From the NCBI RefSeq assembly GCF_932526225.1, contig NC_064043.1, forward strand, positions 14,754,085-14,818,084: DNA of 64,000 nt, written 5' to 3'. The position numbers and the translations under genes are program-made. Of the stretch, positions 37,101-47,477 are shown piece after piece. Every line of letters begins with the position of its first letter. The first letter of the stretch is position 1. The DNA comes from Nematostella vectensis. Taxonomy: Eukaryota > Cnidaria > Anthozoa > Actiniaria > Edwardsiidae. The notes below the pieces were generated by a model. That model was not told the DNA's origin. It ran no database searches and saw nothing but the letters and a program-made list of their open reading frames with translations.

Positions 37101-37779
37101 TTTATATATTTACTGGAAGGTATTTTTGTATTAGAATACATTATAAATACATCTAAACTATAAAATATACATCCCAATAAACACTCCTCGCTCATTTCCT
37201 TGATTTTAGTGAAATTGGCAATTTTATGACTTCATTCATAATGACAAATACAGAAATTTTTCATACAAGAACAGCTCGAATTTGTAAGGCTGAAGTGTTA
37301 ATTCAAAAATGTTTTTTTTTTTTGAAGTGCCTCTTATATAATTTAAAAATGTAAGCTCTTAATTCTAATATTTCAATATATTTCAATCCAAAGATCGTCA
37401 TACCTTGCGCTTACGATAGTTGATTTTATTCTGCAGGCTTTTCACTTTGACATCTGCTGCTAGCTTTTCGTCTACAAGCTCTTCCATGATAAGTTTTCTT
37501 CGTTTCGAATACAAAGCGATGTTAAAACGTCCCTTTCGCTTGGTTGTAAGTGGAGTATCCTCAGGTTCGTTGGGAGCATTTTCTGGAACCGGAGAGCTAG
37601 TACACACAATAATATATCAAATTAAAGCTGAAAGAAAGGGCTAAAGAACTGTCGTTTTACTTTCTTGAATTAGGATCTCTTGAAACAAAAAAAATAGCTT
37701 TTATAAAGCTTAAACTGCTTCAAAAACATTGCAAAATTACTTACCTAATGACTGTCGTATCTGAAGAATCAATATCCAT
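34173..37779 (-). CDS. Multi-exon transposase-like protein, one frameshift
   Basis: Exons (minus): 37779-37745, 37596-37404, 36978-36457 and 35864-34173. All splice junctions are GT/AG and in phase. The start is MDIDSSDTTVI with a basic, helical N terminus (KRRKLIMEELVDEKLAADVK, RKRK). A central domain has an Asp-rich strand (IGADGAPFGKDETAT), a GGN-C-DETHEL segment and an NDQKW/GELNNAATYF-like stretch, which suggest an RNase-H-type or other transposon enzyme core. The C terminus holds a Cys cluster (CACG ... CSIC). Near 35015 the frame changes (…NGNIHF to LPKHSALAKYM…), which is a 1- or 2-base indel, so this copy is probably inactive. The family seems repeat-borne in marine invertebrates; I cannot name the superfamily. 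Confidence 0.6.
36015..36155. repeat. Second foldback repeat in an intron of the transposase-like gene
   Basis: The arm near 36018-36050 (GATTGCAAACATTATACCCA) pairs with 36121-36152 (read on the minus strand, AGAGTGCAAACACTATACCC). Its tip AGAGTGC..ACACTAT..CC.TGAAAT is shared with the foldback at 33941-34196. Confidence 0.7.
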
Positions 37780-38063
37780 TTGTATTAAGAGTAATATACC
37801 AAAATAAAGATCAATTCAAGCTCTTCGTGTTTCTGCCGCCATTTTCCATTGAAAAACTACCCCTGGGGGATAGGGACAGTGAAATATTAGGCATTTTAGA
37901 CCTTCTAAGGACCACAGCGAAGGATCGCGCTCGCCCCAGTCCCAAGTTTGGCTGAATCAAATGAGCCAAAAATGGACACAGCTAGCCCGACGTGCAACTT
38001 ATAAAAATATATTAATATACTACGCTTTATGCGCTATTACACTACCCACAAGGCTTCACTACT

Positions 38064-39859
38064 CTACTTTGGCTTTAGATACCTCCTCCTCGGGCTCTTC
38101 CGTGGCTTTCCGTGTTTCCTCCTTGTCGTTAGTAACTTTCGGATGACTCTCGCCCCCTCAGCTGACACCTTAACGATAATAATAATTATAATTATTATTA
38201 TAAGAATTATACAGAATCAACGGAGTCTGTATTTAATAAATGAGTAGAGACTAACCTTCCCCTTGTTTCGGATGTTATATGATTCTTCCGCCATTGATAG
38301 CTTGTGGGCCATCGTCGACGCCAGGTTCCTTTTTTGTGGAGAGGGCAGCTGGTGAGTGTTCGTTACAATGATCTAGTAAAATGGCATCAAAGTATTCTAT
38401 GAGGATTCTTAGCATTGTGAAGTAATTAGATTTGCACTTGCTGTCATCTTACCTTTTTTATCAGAGTAGAGGTGAGCTGGGCCACCTTCGACTTGCTGAT
38501 GGCCCTGGCCTCTCTTGCAAAAGCCTTGAGGGTCTTGTCTGGCTGGGTTAACTTCCCGCCAGTGCTGGTGGTAAATAACTGCTCTGCCCTGTCAGCGAGA
38601 ACCGGTCTGATGTTTCTGTTGGATGCATTAAAAACGCAACATAAGCTTTATTGACGTGTACAATGTGATCGAGCAGAACACACGAGGTTGATTAGGAAAA
38701 AGGTTTTACCTGACAAACTTTTGCAGTTGCCGGTACAGTTGTTTTGTTAAGGTCACGATGGTTGCTCCGTGGTTCCGAAGGGCAGTCTTATGTTTATATA
38801 TAGGCATCTGCAGGATGTCGCCGTCCTCTCTTGCATTTAACAAGTCCTGCACTGTTACCTCTTGCAATACGCCGGCACGGCTGCCATTCTGGGCGTTGAT
38901 GCAGGACATCAGGTAGTCCCTGACTCGTAAGACCTACATGCATAGATACATAAACTCACATTTTGCTACGCTAATTAACATCAATACATATGCAATAATA
39001 AGAATATGTATGGACTGGTTTCCATGTGGGGTTTGGGTTAGGTTTGTTTAGCTCAGTCATTCATAATTTTATACATGCCTCCTCCTCCTGAGCCGAGTTT
39101 GATAGTCTCTGAATGTCTCTCACTGTTGTCCACCAGCTCCCATTCATGCCTTTCCTTTCTCAACTGAAACACGCAAATACAGCAATATCTTCAGTGAAAT
39201 GCATTGTCATTTATACTTAATTGCATCGGCAAACCTTTCTTTTGCTCCATGTAGAGCGCCAGTTCTTCTCGACATCTCTAGTAGCCCTCAGGGCTTGCCT
39301 GCAAAATAAAACGAGGTAATTAGAAAAACATTTAGAGGAAAGAATGCATTCGCCTGTGTATTTATCAGAAATTAAATTTACCTCTCTGCCTGTCCAAGCT
39401 CAGGACAGATGCCCAGTGCATAGGTGAGAAAGTTCTCAAGATTAGACGTTGAGGGTGCTTGCAGTTAGGATCTCATCCTCCAAATGGCGTTTGAAGAAGA
39501 CACCCCACAGCCGCTCCTTGTTTGCGAAAACTTTCAGGTCCTCCTGTTTCTTGCTGACCTGAAGAGCGATGTCGTGAACCTACAAAAAGATGTAAAAAAA
39601 ACACACAGAGGTTGCAGTGTTAAGGCACGAAATTCAATAGCTCTTAACTTATCAAGAGCAGATACGGTACCTGCTGCGCTGCCTGTATCGCGTATTCTTC
39701 CCTCCTGCTCTTCCCGTACGGGGTCTGTACCCACTTTATGAATCCTCTTAGAAAGGCACCAAGTCTTGTGTGGCTATGTTGTAGCCTATGTGGCATACAG
39801 GCGGACCCAGCCCCATCATCGCACTGTCTACGCCTCGTCTGGCTCGTCTTGGGCGGATG
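38064..39859 (-). pseudogene. Tyrosine-recombinase-like (Crypton-type) gene, spliced, with lesions
   Basis: Coding-like exons on minus: 39859-39671, 39579-39382, 39298-39235, from 39163 (end uncertain), 38933-38710, 38615-38453, 38372-38256 and 38168-38064 (stop). Most junctions agree in phase. The N-terminal part has a C-x7-C…H cluster (RQCDDGAGSACMPHRL). The later exons look like a tyrosine recombinase: NGSRAGVL (candidate first catalytic Arg), IYKHKTALRNHG (Lys strand), TSTLIKKIIVT at the place of the HxxR box, and MAHKLSMAEESY (His and nucleophile Tyr). The last exon is a basic tail. Lesions: a frameshift within 39579-39382, loss of sequence after LGSGGGG in the fourth exon, and Lys where Arg is expected in the HxxR region. 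It is probably a dead DNA-transposon recombinase; the Crypton assignment is inference. Confidence 0.55.
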
Positions 39860-40340
39860 CTGTTTATATATATTTATCTTAGTATTTTAGCTATTATGTG
39901 TAACTCTCATTTTGAGAGAGCGGCAAGGAGAAGGGGTCATAGAGCGGCGAGGGTCGTTTTTTGCGTCTCTCGAAACCTTAGCAGCCTTGGCCACTGGAAG
40001 TCTGTAACCCGCAGTTCATTACTTTGTTTATTTAACCTCCTTGATGAAGTCCTGAAGATTGTTTACCATGTGCCTTTTCTTTGGTCTTTTCTTTTCTCAC
40101 TTGGTTGTTGGTTGGGATGTGGAAAGTGCTTTCAGGTCAATGTGGACTTGTGCTCCATCTTAACGCTATCTGAGTTCTTTCTGACTTATTTTGTGGTTTA
40201 AGTATCTGCCCAAGCAAAGAACTTGCAGGGGTCTGATATCCTACACTGGAAGAACCTCTTCCCTGGATTGGTATCAGATTGAGGAATCCATAGACTGGCA
40301 TGCTCCTTGGTTGCATTTTGGGCTCCCAATCTTGGGGTAC

Positions 40341-40818
40341 TTAAGATGGACTAAAAGGACCCTGGCGCTGCTTCCATAGGTAGTCCCTGATGTTCTGAGC
40401 CATGACTAAATCTACCAATCCTGGAGAATGGAGTTCCCTCCTCAGCTGCTCTGCATGAGCAGAACCAAGGAGGGCCTGGATGTGTTCGAGGGTTGGCATT
40501 TTCTCCTTTGACTCCCAGGATCTTCTTTCTTTTCCCACCTGAAACACACACACATATATACATGAGGATTTGTTTGTCTACGAAAAATTAAAACTGGACT
40601 TTTCAGATTATTGCAATGTCCCTTATAAAAGCGTCAACAACGTAAATGGGATTCTTGACGACATGAGAGAGAATGACAATGGCAATCCTTAGATTGACGC
40701 ACGCATACTCGATCTTGAGTTCCCTTGTCCATGAAGACCGCCAGTTCAAGTTGCAGTTAGGTCTTGTCTGCAAAAAAACGAAGGAGAAATTAGGATATGT
40801 ATTAGTGAGATGTGCCAT
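40341..40818 (-). pseudogene. Second recombinase copy, core-binding part only
   Basis: Minus-strand segments NLNWRSSWTRELK (about 40760) and KERRSWESKEKMPTLEHIQALLGS…NIRDYL (40553-40360) parallel VEKNWRSTWSKRK and KERHEWE…LGS…VRDYL of the gene at 38064-39859. This copy keeps the helical core-binding part that the other copy has lost. No catalytic exons were found. Confidence 0.45.
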
Positions 40819-40899
40819 AACCCTGACCCTTTACGGATTTAGGCCAATGCAATTACCAGATGGGACAGGACATTTCCTTTCCCAGGGCGGTCAATATGT

Positions 40900-41980
40900 A
40901 TGTAATAAATGCCTCTAGTGACGAGGTGAAAGAATTTTTCCTGGTACTGACTGAATTTGTCCATAGGAGTGAAGTACCCGCAGTTATCGTTTTTACACTT
41001 TGAATTGCCTATTTACTTGCACTACCATGTGCTACCATGACCCATAGATGTTTTACCGTACATAAATGTGAAAAAAAGAGAATTGGTAGAGGCAGCATTG
41101 GCATACAAATATTCACATTGGAAAGTAATTATAAACTGTGAACATTGTGCCCTAAAAATAATTTATACTAGGTTACTTGTACCTCCAATTTTTTTCTTTT
41201 CTGGCTTTGCAACTAGAGCACATTTGCTTTCTCTATCATATGTCGTGCAAAGATAATAAGGAAAACACACTCGAAGATATTAGTCTTTTATAAGATAGCA
41301 TAGAATCCGAAATCACATGTGTTGAGAAGTCTGCTAATGAACTATGATATGCTAAAGTTGGTAAAAAAAAATCACCTTGATCATATCACATTATAAGACC
41401 CATTGCACACTAGCTTTAACTTCAATCTATGTTCTACTTATCATATCCTAAGAATAGGTGAAACATATTATGGTGTCCAAATCAGATCTAAACATTTTAA
41501 ATGATTATCACCCTTCAAATTCTTCTTTTCTGAAATAAGGAAGTAAAGAAAAGTACTGCCCAAAGGTAGAAATAAAATCAATAAAAAAAATAATATAGAA
41601 AAACAAATACAAAGGTGATATCAAGTATAAAGTAGAAAAAAAAGTATTCTAAAAAAGTAAGCTAGTAAAAAAGTAATGTGAAAACTTAAGGTACAAAAGC
41701 GCAAAACCGATACATATTGTAACTCTGACATTAAACTAAAAACCAGTCTGTTCCCTTTCTTCATTGTCCTCTTTCATGAAACTAAAGGAGGCGATGGCTA
41801 TTAAGTTTAGGATTGCTCGTCCAGTTCATGTTATTCAATTCAGTACCTCTACTGAAGAAACCGGGTACTTTTTCCTGTTGTCCACAAAAAGTTCATGCAG
41901 ATTCACATGCAATAGCTGTTTTTGGCTTATGGACCTTCACATTCTTTATTCTGCTCTCCAGATACAAATTCTTTTTTTTT
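40900..41980. other. AT-rich interval, nothing recognised
   Basis: No coding exon, tandem array or element end was seen. Confidence 0.4.
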
Positions 41981-41989
41981 TCGGGGCCT

Positions 41990-42310
41990 CACGAGTGATC
42001 AGAGATTTTCAGCTTCATGGCTGTTCAACAGGCTGTTTGGTGTAGGTGGCCGAACGGTAAAATCACTTAAAGAACGGGACTGGGCAACAATATCTCGCTA
42101 TGATCCCGATATTATGGTCTTATAAATCAGGACGGATGATCTTCGAAAAGACATGCCAGAGATGTGGGCGGTGTGCGTGTGCACAGTCATTCCTCAAAAG
42201 GATGGTGTGTACAACAACAAAATCAGGGTCCTCAATCAGTTCCTTGAGGAAGTTTTGGAGGACCTTGAAAATGTCATTGTGTGGGGACTTCACAACTGTA
42301 CCAAAGTAAT
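41990..42310 (+). pseudogene. SGNH/GDSL-hydrolase-like fragment
   Basis: The + frame reads FGVGGRTVKSLKERDW, then ISRYDPDIMVL, a stop, and IRTDDL where the family has the IGTNDL block. It continues as CTVIPQKDGVYNNKIRVLNQ and ends near 42310. The glycine turn and the NDL-type block place it in the SGNH hydrolase superfamily, seen in repeat-associated proteins of marine invertebrates. The stop and the altered block show decay. The leading Ser block is not preserved clearly. Confidence 0.45.
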
Positions 42311-42818
42311 AGAGGCGCTATCGTAAGAATGTTTCAACTTTTTGGGTCCTGTTAACACAATGTTTGGTTCGTTTGGGGACGATATTTATTCATGAGAAAG
42401 GTCTTTGTTAGCCATATGATTGATTTAGTGTGCCAACTAGCATTACCATGCTATTGGTTTATTTGTATTGCTGTCAGAAATATATTATATGTATTGTCCA
42501 TGGTTCATTTTATATAGTTTGTCTCCTCCACATGTTGCATATTAACTACTTTGAGGCCATACAGAAAGATTTACTGTGTCCGTCAGCTAGATGGAATTGC
42601 ACATTCTAAACTAGACTTCTTAGTCAGTGCTTTGAACTTTCAAGCAGTCCATGAAAACAATCCAGACTAAATCCAAAGGAATATTTGGTGCCAAATCCAA
42701 AGGAATTATTGGTACCTGAATCAATTTTCCATCCTGACCAACTGTCCCGTGGATATCCAACTCAAGACTGGCTTGATTTTCATTTTCATCAAGCATTGGC
42801 CCTCACTATGGACAGAAT

Positions 42819-43317
42819 TTAGAAAATACAACCAGGTCTTTGGCAGTGGTTAGCGCTCAAATCGCTGGTGCTATATGATGCATACCCTTTATGATTTGAC
42901 AGAGTATACCGCCAGATATCATGGTCAATGTTCATTAGAGCTGGTGAAACAGATTTGAAATTGAGGCTTGCTTGGACAGACTGAAGAAAATTCCTGCAGG
43001 CTCCTTGAAGCCGTTGAAGTGAAGGCTTGGGTGGGTTTGTGTAGTTCCTGATTAGCTGCTTTGTAAGGTGAGATTCTGGCTCCCATGACCATTTCTCAAA
43101 TCCCCATCTTTTCCATTTGATCAGGTAATTTTTTATCCTCTTTGACTGAGCGTCTTGAAATTGTGGACGGGTTTTTTCTTCTTTAACCTCTTCTGTGGTG
43201 ATGAATTGTATAAAACCACAGAAGAAAGGTTGTTTAGCTGGCTTCAGGCTTTTCCCGGCATATCGAATAATAGAAGCCTTCAGCGACTCAAATTTCCGCT
43301 GCTTGATTTTGATATCC
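42819..43317 (-). pseudogene. Chromodomain-containing ORF fragment
   Basis: About 166 codons are open on minus without an ATG at the left edge; an AG just before the open part may be an acceptor. A chromodomain-like core reads YLIKWKRWGFEKWSWEPESH followed by LTKQLIRNY. Upstream residues are basic and helical. Chromodomains occur at the C terminus of chromovirus integrases and in host chromatin proteins; the surroundings favour a mobile-element source. The ORF ends at a stop at 42819-42821. Confidence 0.45.
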
Positions 43318-43319
43318 TA

Positions 43320-44386
43320 ATTTTCAGCAGTCCAAGAAGTCCAAGTAAGCATCCGTCTGTGTCTTCTCTAAAGCTGTTTTTCGTGTTCCGTGTATTCCTT
43401 CTTCCCGACTCTCTGTCTGATCACATCGTTTTTATCTTCTTTAGGTCGACTTGCTTCGTATGCCCAGTATTTAAAAACTGCCTCTGTATTTTCTTGACTA
43501 ATTTCATAACTTGTTGTTTTCCTATGAAGGTGCGAGCAACTTTTTTCTTTCCCCAGCTAGAATATTTTTTATAGCTTTGCTAACGCTTCTACGCCCATTA
43601 ACTAATTTTGAAAGAGATTTTTTAGCGTTACTTTTTTTTTTTACATTCTCACTTAAGTCTAAGTCTATGTGCAAAAAAAGCTGTTTTGTTTAAACCACTC
43701 TTTTTGCTAACTAACATCTTCGGCGATATCTGCTGCTAGCGCCCGTAGCGCTACTGTTTCGGGCGTTTTCACAACTCCTTTTCTAGACAAAATTTTTCTT
43801 GTGCACTGACAGAAATTTACTCTAGTTTTGGATTGTTTTCTTCAAGGCTCATTATTTTGCCATCCTACTTTTGAATGCTTAATTGTTCGTGATACTTACC
43901 TATTGTGCTTGCTTGAAAAGTCGCTGTGTCTTGATGTGCGAAGGTTCAAGAGATACAAATTTCTCGTTGGGTCGCGTGTTTTTTCAAAACACTAGAAATT
44001 GTACGAGAACACCAGTAAAACGTTATGCATAAACGTTTTAACCTCTTGCATTAACGTTCAAACGGGAGTTCCAAATGGTGTTAATCGCTATTTGATACGC
44101 GAGTTTTTGAGCGAACGTGAACCAGCGTGATTAAGTCGCCGCCAACATATAAACGTGTCGTCGTTGTTCAACAAAGACACTATACTTCTACTTCTACTTT
44201 ATTAACTGATAAAACCATGTCGGTATCACATCAGTATAAATAAATACAAGGTAAAAATATACAGATCTGTAATAATTTACATAACTTATACAATATATTG
44301 ATAATTTGTAAAATAAATTTATAAAATAATTTTCAATAAAGTAATTCAATTAAATAATTTAACTTAATTAATTTATAACTTGAATA
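43320..44386. other. Low-complexity and AT-rich interval
   Basis: A decayed minus-strand coding-like stretch may extend the chromodomain fragment to about 43600. From 44200 the sequence is the AT-rich 3' tail of a LINE fragment. Confidence 0.3.
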
Positions 44387-44687
44387 CTAGAACCACTGGC
44401 CATTATCAATTAAATGCTGCTGAAGCTTCTCTTTGAATTTGCCCTTTTCTTTTATGTCGGTAATTGAACCTGGTAAATTGTTCCAAAAATTTATAGACCA
44501 CGGGAAAAAGCTATTTGCATGCTGGTTGCACTTGGAATGTGTTCTATGGAAGCGCTTGGAGTTGCCATTCCTTGAAGGCCGGTCCATCGGAACCAAGAAG
44601 GGCTCTCTGTCAATGTCCACAGTTCCATAAACAACCTGATGGAACATGGACATTCGAGAGAGAGTCCGTCTGCCCTCAAGGGATGGA
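44387..44687 (-). pseudogene. 3' end of a LINE reverse transcriptase ORF
   Basis: The minus frame LEGRRTLSRMSMFHQVVYG … NSFFPWSINFWNNLPGSI matches the C-terminal region of CR1/Jockey-like LINE proteins (pattern SFFPRTI..WN.LP). It is a 5'-truncated copy, as expected of incomplete reverse transcription, followed by an AT-rich tail. Confidence 0.7.
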
Positions 44688-45320
44688 ACGTATTTTTGAC
44701 ACGTTTAAACGACTTTTTGGCGCGTTTAAACAGTCATTAAATGGCTTTGGTCGAAAAACAGAAAGTCTTTATTATACGTTTTCCCAAGCAGGGTCACAAT
44801 TGGCCTCTAATTTATTCTAGTAACTTTTATCTAATTTTCTTGTTTGGAAATGGTCACCAGCATAAAAGTGTTATCTGTCCTTGGATCTGGCCACAACATT
44901 AACATTCCACTATATATACTGCTTGGAATCATCAATTCTCTGCCATATTTGAGTGCAGGTATATCTTTTTCAGGATCTGCAGTATCCTATGAATAATTTA
45001 AGCTGTTATTCTCCCCTTTCTATGCTTATGCCAAGCCTCATTCTCTGCTTACCCTATTGTTCTCCTTTCCATTTCTTTAATTTGTTCATTTCTGATATGC
45101 AATGCTTTTTCATTGTAAGTCACTGGTGTCAAAATATCTTGTTGATGGTGAGTACTTTTCATTAGAACAATACAGGACTCAGGAGGGATGTCCTGAGCCA
45201 GTCCTGACCAGTGAATAATAATACCCCTTCTCATCCATGCTCACGGATCCAACGTACAAAAGTTCACTACCGCAGAAGAGCCGCTGGAAAAGTTTCGTAG
45301 TAACACTAGTTCTGGGGGCG
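44688..45320. other. Interval without recognised gene
   Basis: Contains GTTTAAAC-bearing imperfect palindromes near 44702-44732. No gene supported. Confidence 0.3.
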
Positions 45321-46130
45321 TTACATGTTGGAAGCAAAGCCAATTAAAAACTGACAGATGATGAAATAAAAATTATTCTGACGGAATTTAATACAGTTTC
45401 TTTCTTCGAGATACCAAAATGGAACGTCAGACATATGTTCCTTCACGGAATCCATCTCAGTTGTTCTGGATTTCTCGGTGTCTTCAAAACTCCTGAGAGC
45501 GACCATGAACTCGGTGAAGGTTTGCTGTTTATCACTTTGGGTGATGACAACAACAAATGGCTTGAAACTCTCTGGCAAACCCTTGAGAACCATCGCAATC
45601 AGTAGGCTATCTGTCACTGTTTCTTTGGCATTCTTGAGAGCTTTGGCTGCTTTCTCAGCCCTTATTATATACTCTGTGACAGATTCGTCGGGCGATTTCA
45701 CGAGCGACGTCAACTCGGTGTAAAGCGAAATTACACGTGGCTTCCCTGTTCAAGCGTAATGCTCTCGTAAAATCTTCAGCGCTTTTCTTCCATCATCAGT
45801 TGCATCTCTCATAACTAATGACAGGCTCTTGTCATCGAGGAATTGTATCAGCTCGGCAAATACTTCTTCGTTCTTTGTCTCCCATTGTTCGTATCTTCTT
45901 TCATCTCCATCGAAAAGAAGGCGCCCGTACCTTCCAGTGGCATCTCGCCTAGGCCCATAACCTGTTGGATTATTTGCAGCGCTCATGATGGAGGAAAACT
46001 ATCGTGGATTACACAAAGACACATAAAGACACGCCATCTTGGTTAGCTCCCGAATCGTGAAGTACATCCGGGATCTTTTATTTGTATAATCATACACAGG
46101 GATCCCATCCCATGAGATCACACTCTAACA
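45321..46130 (-). mobile_element. Copia-type LTR element fragment with gag (UBN2-like)
   Basis: The gag frame runs on minus from ATG 45986: GRLLFDGDERRYEQWE, then GRKALKILREHYA, an in-frame TGA near 45750, and GKPRVISLYTELTSLVKSPD…EYIIRAEKAAKAL. These are marks of the Copia gag (UBN2) family. Upstream, 46130 to about 45990 starts with TGTTAGAGTG and looks like the 5' LTR/leader. It interrupts a SAP-domain ORF at 46130/46131. No protease, integrase or RT was found to the left, so it is truncated, and the nonsense codon makes it non-functional. Confidence 0.6.
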
Positions 46131-46549
46131 CCAGAATCGTATAACCTGAAGGCCTTCCCTTCCTTATACTCATTCAAAACTCTCTTGTGTAGATCTACAT
46201 CCTTTCCTGGATGATCTGCCATAAGGAATATTGTAACATCGCTTAGAAACACTGGAGGCCAGGAAGTTATAGCTTCTTTCTCTGATTTCCATCCTGTTGT
46301 TATTGTTTCAGGATCTGGCAAAGAAACTCCATCACCCACGTTCAGCAAACGCGCTTTTTCTGATGCAGTCGCTGCAATTCTTTCTTCTGCATCCGCGAGA
46401 ATAGGTAGTTTCATTTCTGTTGCAGCAAATACTCGAGCTACTAGCTTTGGCTTTGTCCCTGATACTTTCAAACCACGCTGGCGACAGAAGACTTTGAAAG
46501 CATCAACCCGCCAAGTTTGCACTTCTGCTAGCGATAGATCAGAGCTCAT
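46118..46549 (-). pseudogene. SAP-domain protein N terminus, cut by a Copia element
   Basis: Start MSSDLSLAEVQTW at 46549 (chosen because the residues before it are low-quality leader). A SAP-like helix-turn-helix spans about residues 7-42 (VDAFKVFCRQRGLKVSGTKP, LVARVFA). Later parts include LPDPETITTGWKSEKEAI and KDVDLHKRVLNEYKEGKAFR. SAP domains bind AT-rich DNA. This N terminus resembles that of invertebrate SAP/SWIM-finger proteins that occur in many genomic copies, often with YqaJ-type nucleases; that link is from memory and not visible here. The true frame ends near 46131, where LTR sequence supplies the last codons. Confidence 0.5.
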
Positions 46550-46870
46550 AATTTGTTTCAAATCGCCTTTTGGCGAACAACTCACCCTCTGTAAAGAACT
46601 ATGGAAACGTTCTGAAGCCAATTTCCCTCCAAGAAGCCCCCAAAAAACTATCCAAATGCCGAATAAATGTAGGTATTTTGAAGCAGCACGATAGTGTGAA
46701 ATGAGAGACGAATCATGTAGAGTTGGGATTTTGTGCCCACTTTTTCTGAAGGGTCGCTCCCACAATGCATTGCGCTCGTACCGGAAGCCGAAACTATGGA
46801 TGCGTGTATTGGCAGTTGAGCAAATGTAGAGCGCTTTTGCCCTCTCGTTTTTTTTTTTTTTTTGCAAAAA

Positions 46871-47140
46871 CTAAACACATGCTGCTTGACTTCTAACGTG
46901 GGCAGCGAAACAGACCCGTGATTGGAATAGTACCTCAGCCAACGCCTTCATATCTGCCATCGCATCATAGGCATTGAACTCCTTATCAAAAAGAAACTGA
47001 AAGAGTGCAGGGAGGGACTTGCTCTTACAAGGCTTGAGAATTGAGTTCGGGTTGTTCTCTTCTGCCGTTATCAACTTGAGAGAGCCTAAGAAAGGGGCTC
47101 CAGATTCGGAAAATTGTTCCAGAAGGTCATGCTTTTTCAA
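46871..47140 (-). pseudogene. DEDDh-exonuclease-like C-terminal fragment
   Basis: The minus ORF ends with SLPALFQFLFDKEFNAYDAM followed by ADMKALAEVLF, which resembles the ExoIII box (HNAxxDVxAL) of DnaQ-type 3'-5' exonucleases, with Tyr at the position of the usual His. The N-terminal ExoI and ExoII boxes are absent from this ORF. It lies just upstream of the SAP fragment on the same strand. Confidence 0.45.
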
Positions 47141-47189
47141 GGACTTTAAAAGAAATTACAAAAGTTCTCGGATCACTTCACCTATCTGG

Positions 47190-47305
47190 AACACGTAGGA
47201 CGATATCACCGTCCTACGTTAAATCGTCCTACGATTTACGTTATCGTAGACGATGTTCGTTTATCGTCTACGGTTTAACATCGTGGACGATTTACGTTTA
47301 CGATT
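47190..47305. repeat. Cluster of short hairpins with CGTAGACGAT/CGTCCTACG motifs
   Basis: CGTAGGACG…CGTCCTACG (about 47193-47218) and CGTAGACGAT…ATCGTCTACG (about 47245-47272) form two adjacent hairpins. Further GATTTACG and ATCGTGGACG copies continue to 47305. Confidence 0.8.
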
Positions 47306-47477
47306 CAAAATGATTCGGGATTTCCGGGATGCATAGTTTCGATAGCATCTACGTGTGCCTTTGGGACCGTTATAGGGGAGGTGTTCAGGTTCTGTGGCTT
47401 TGTTTTGGCCGTTTCCCCCCCCCCCCCCCCCATATTGCGGTGAAAGAACAAAATATATCAGCTACATTAAAATTAAA

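Noticed and set aside
43155-43574. 139-aa + ORF starting MKLWTGFFFFNLF
   Set aside because: It is antisense to the chromodomain frame and Phe-rich because it mirrors A-rich coding sequence.
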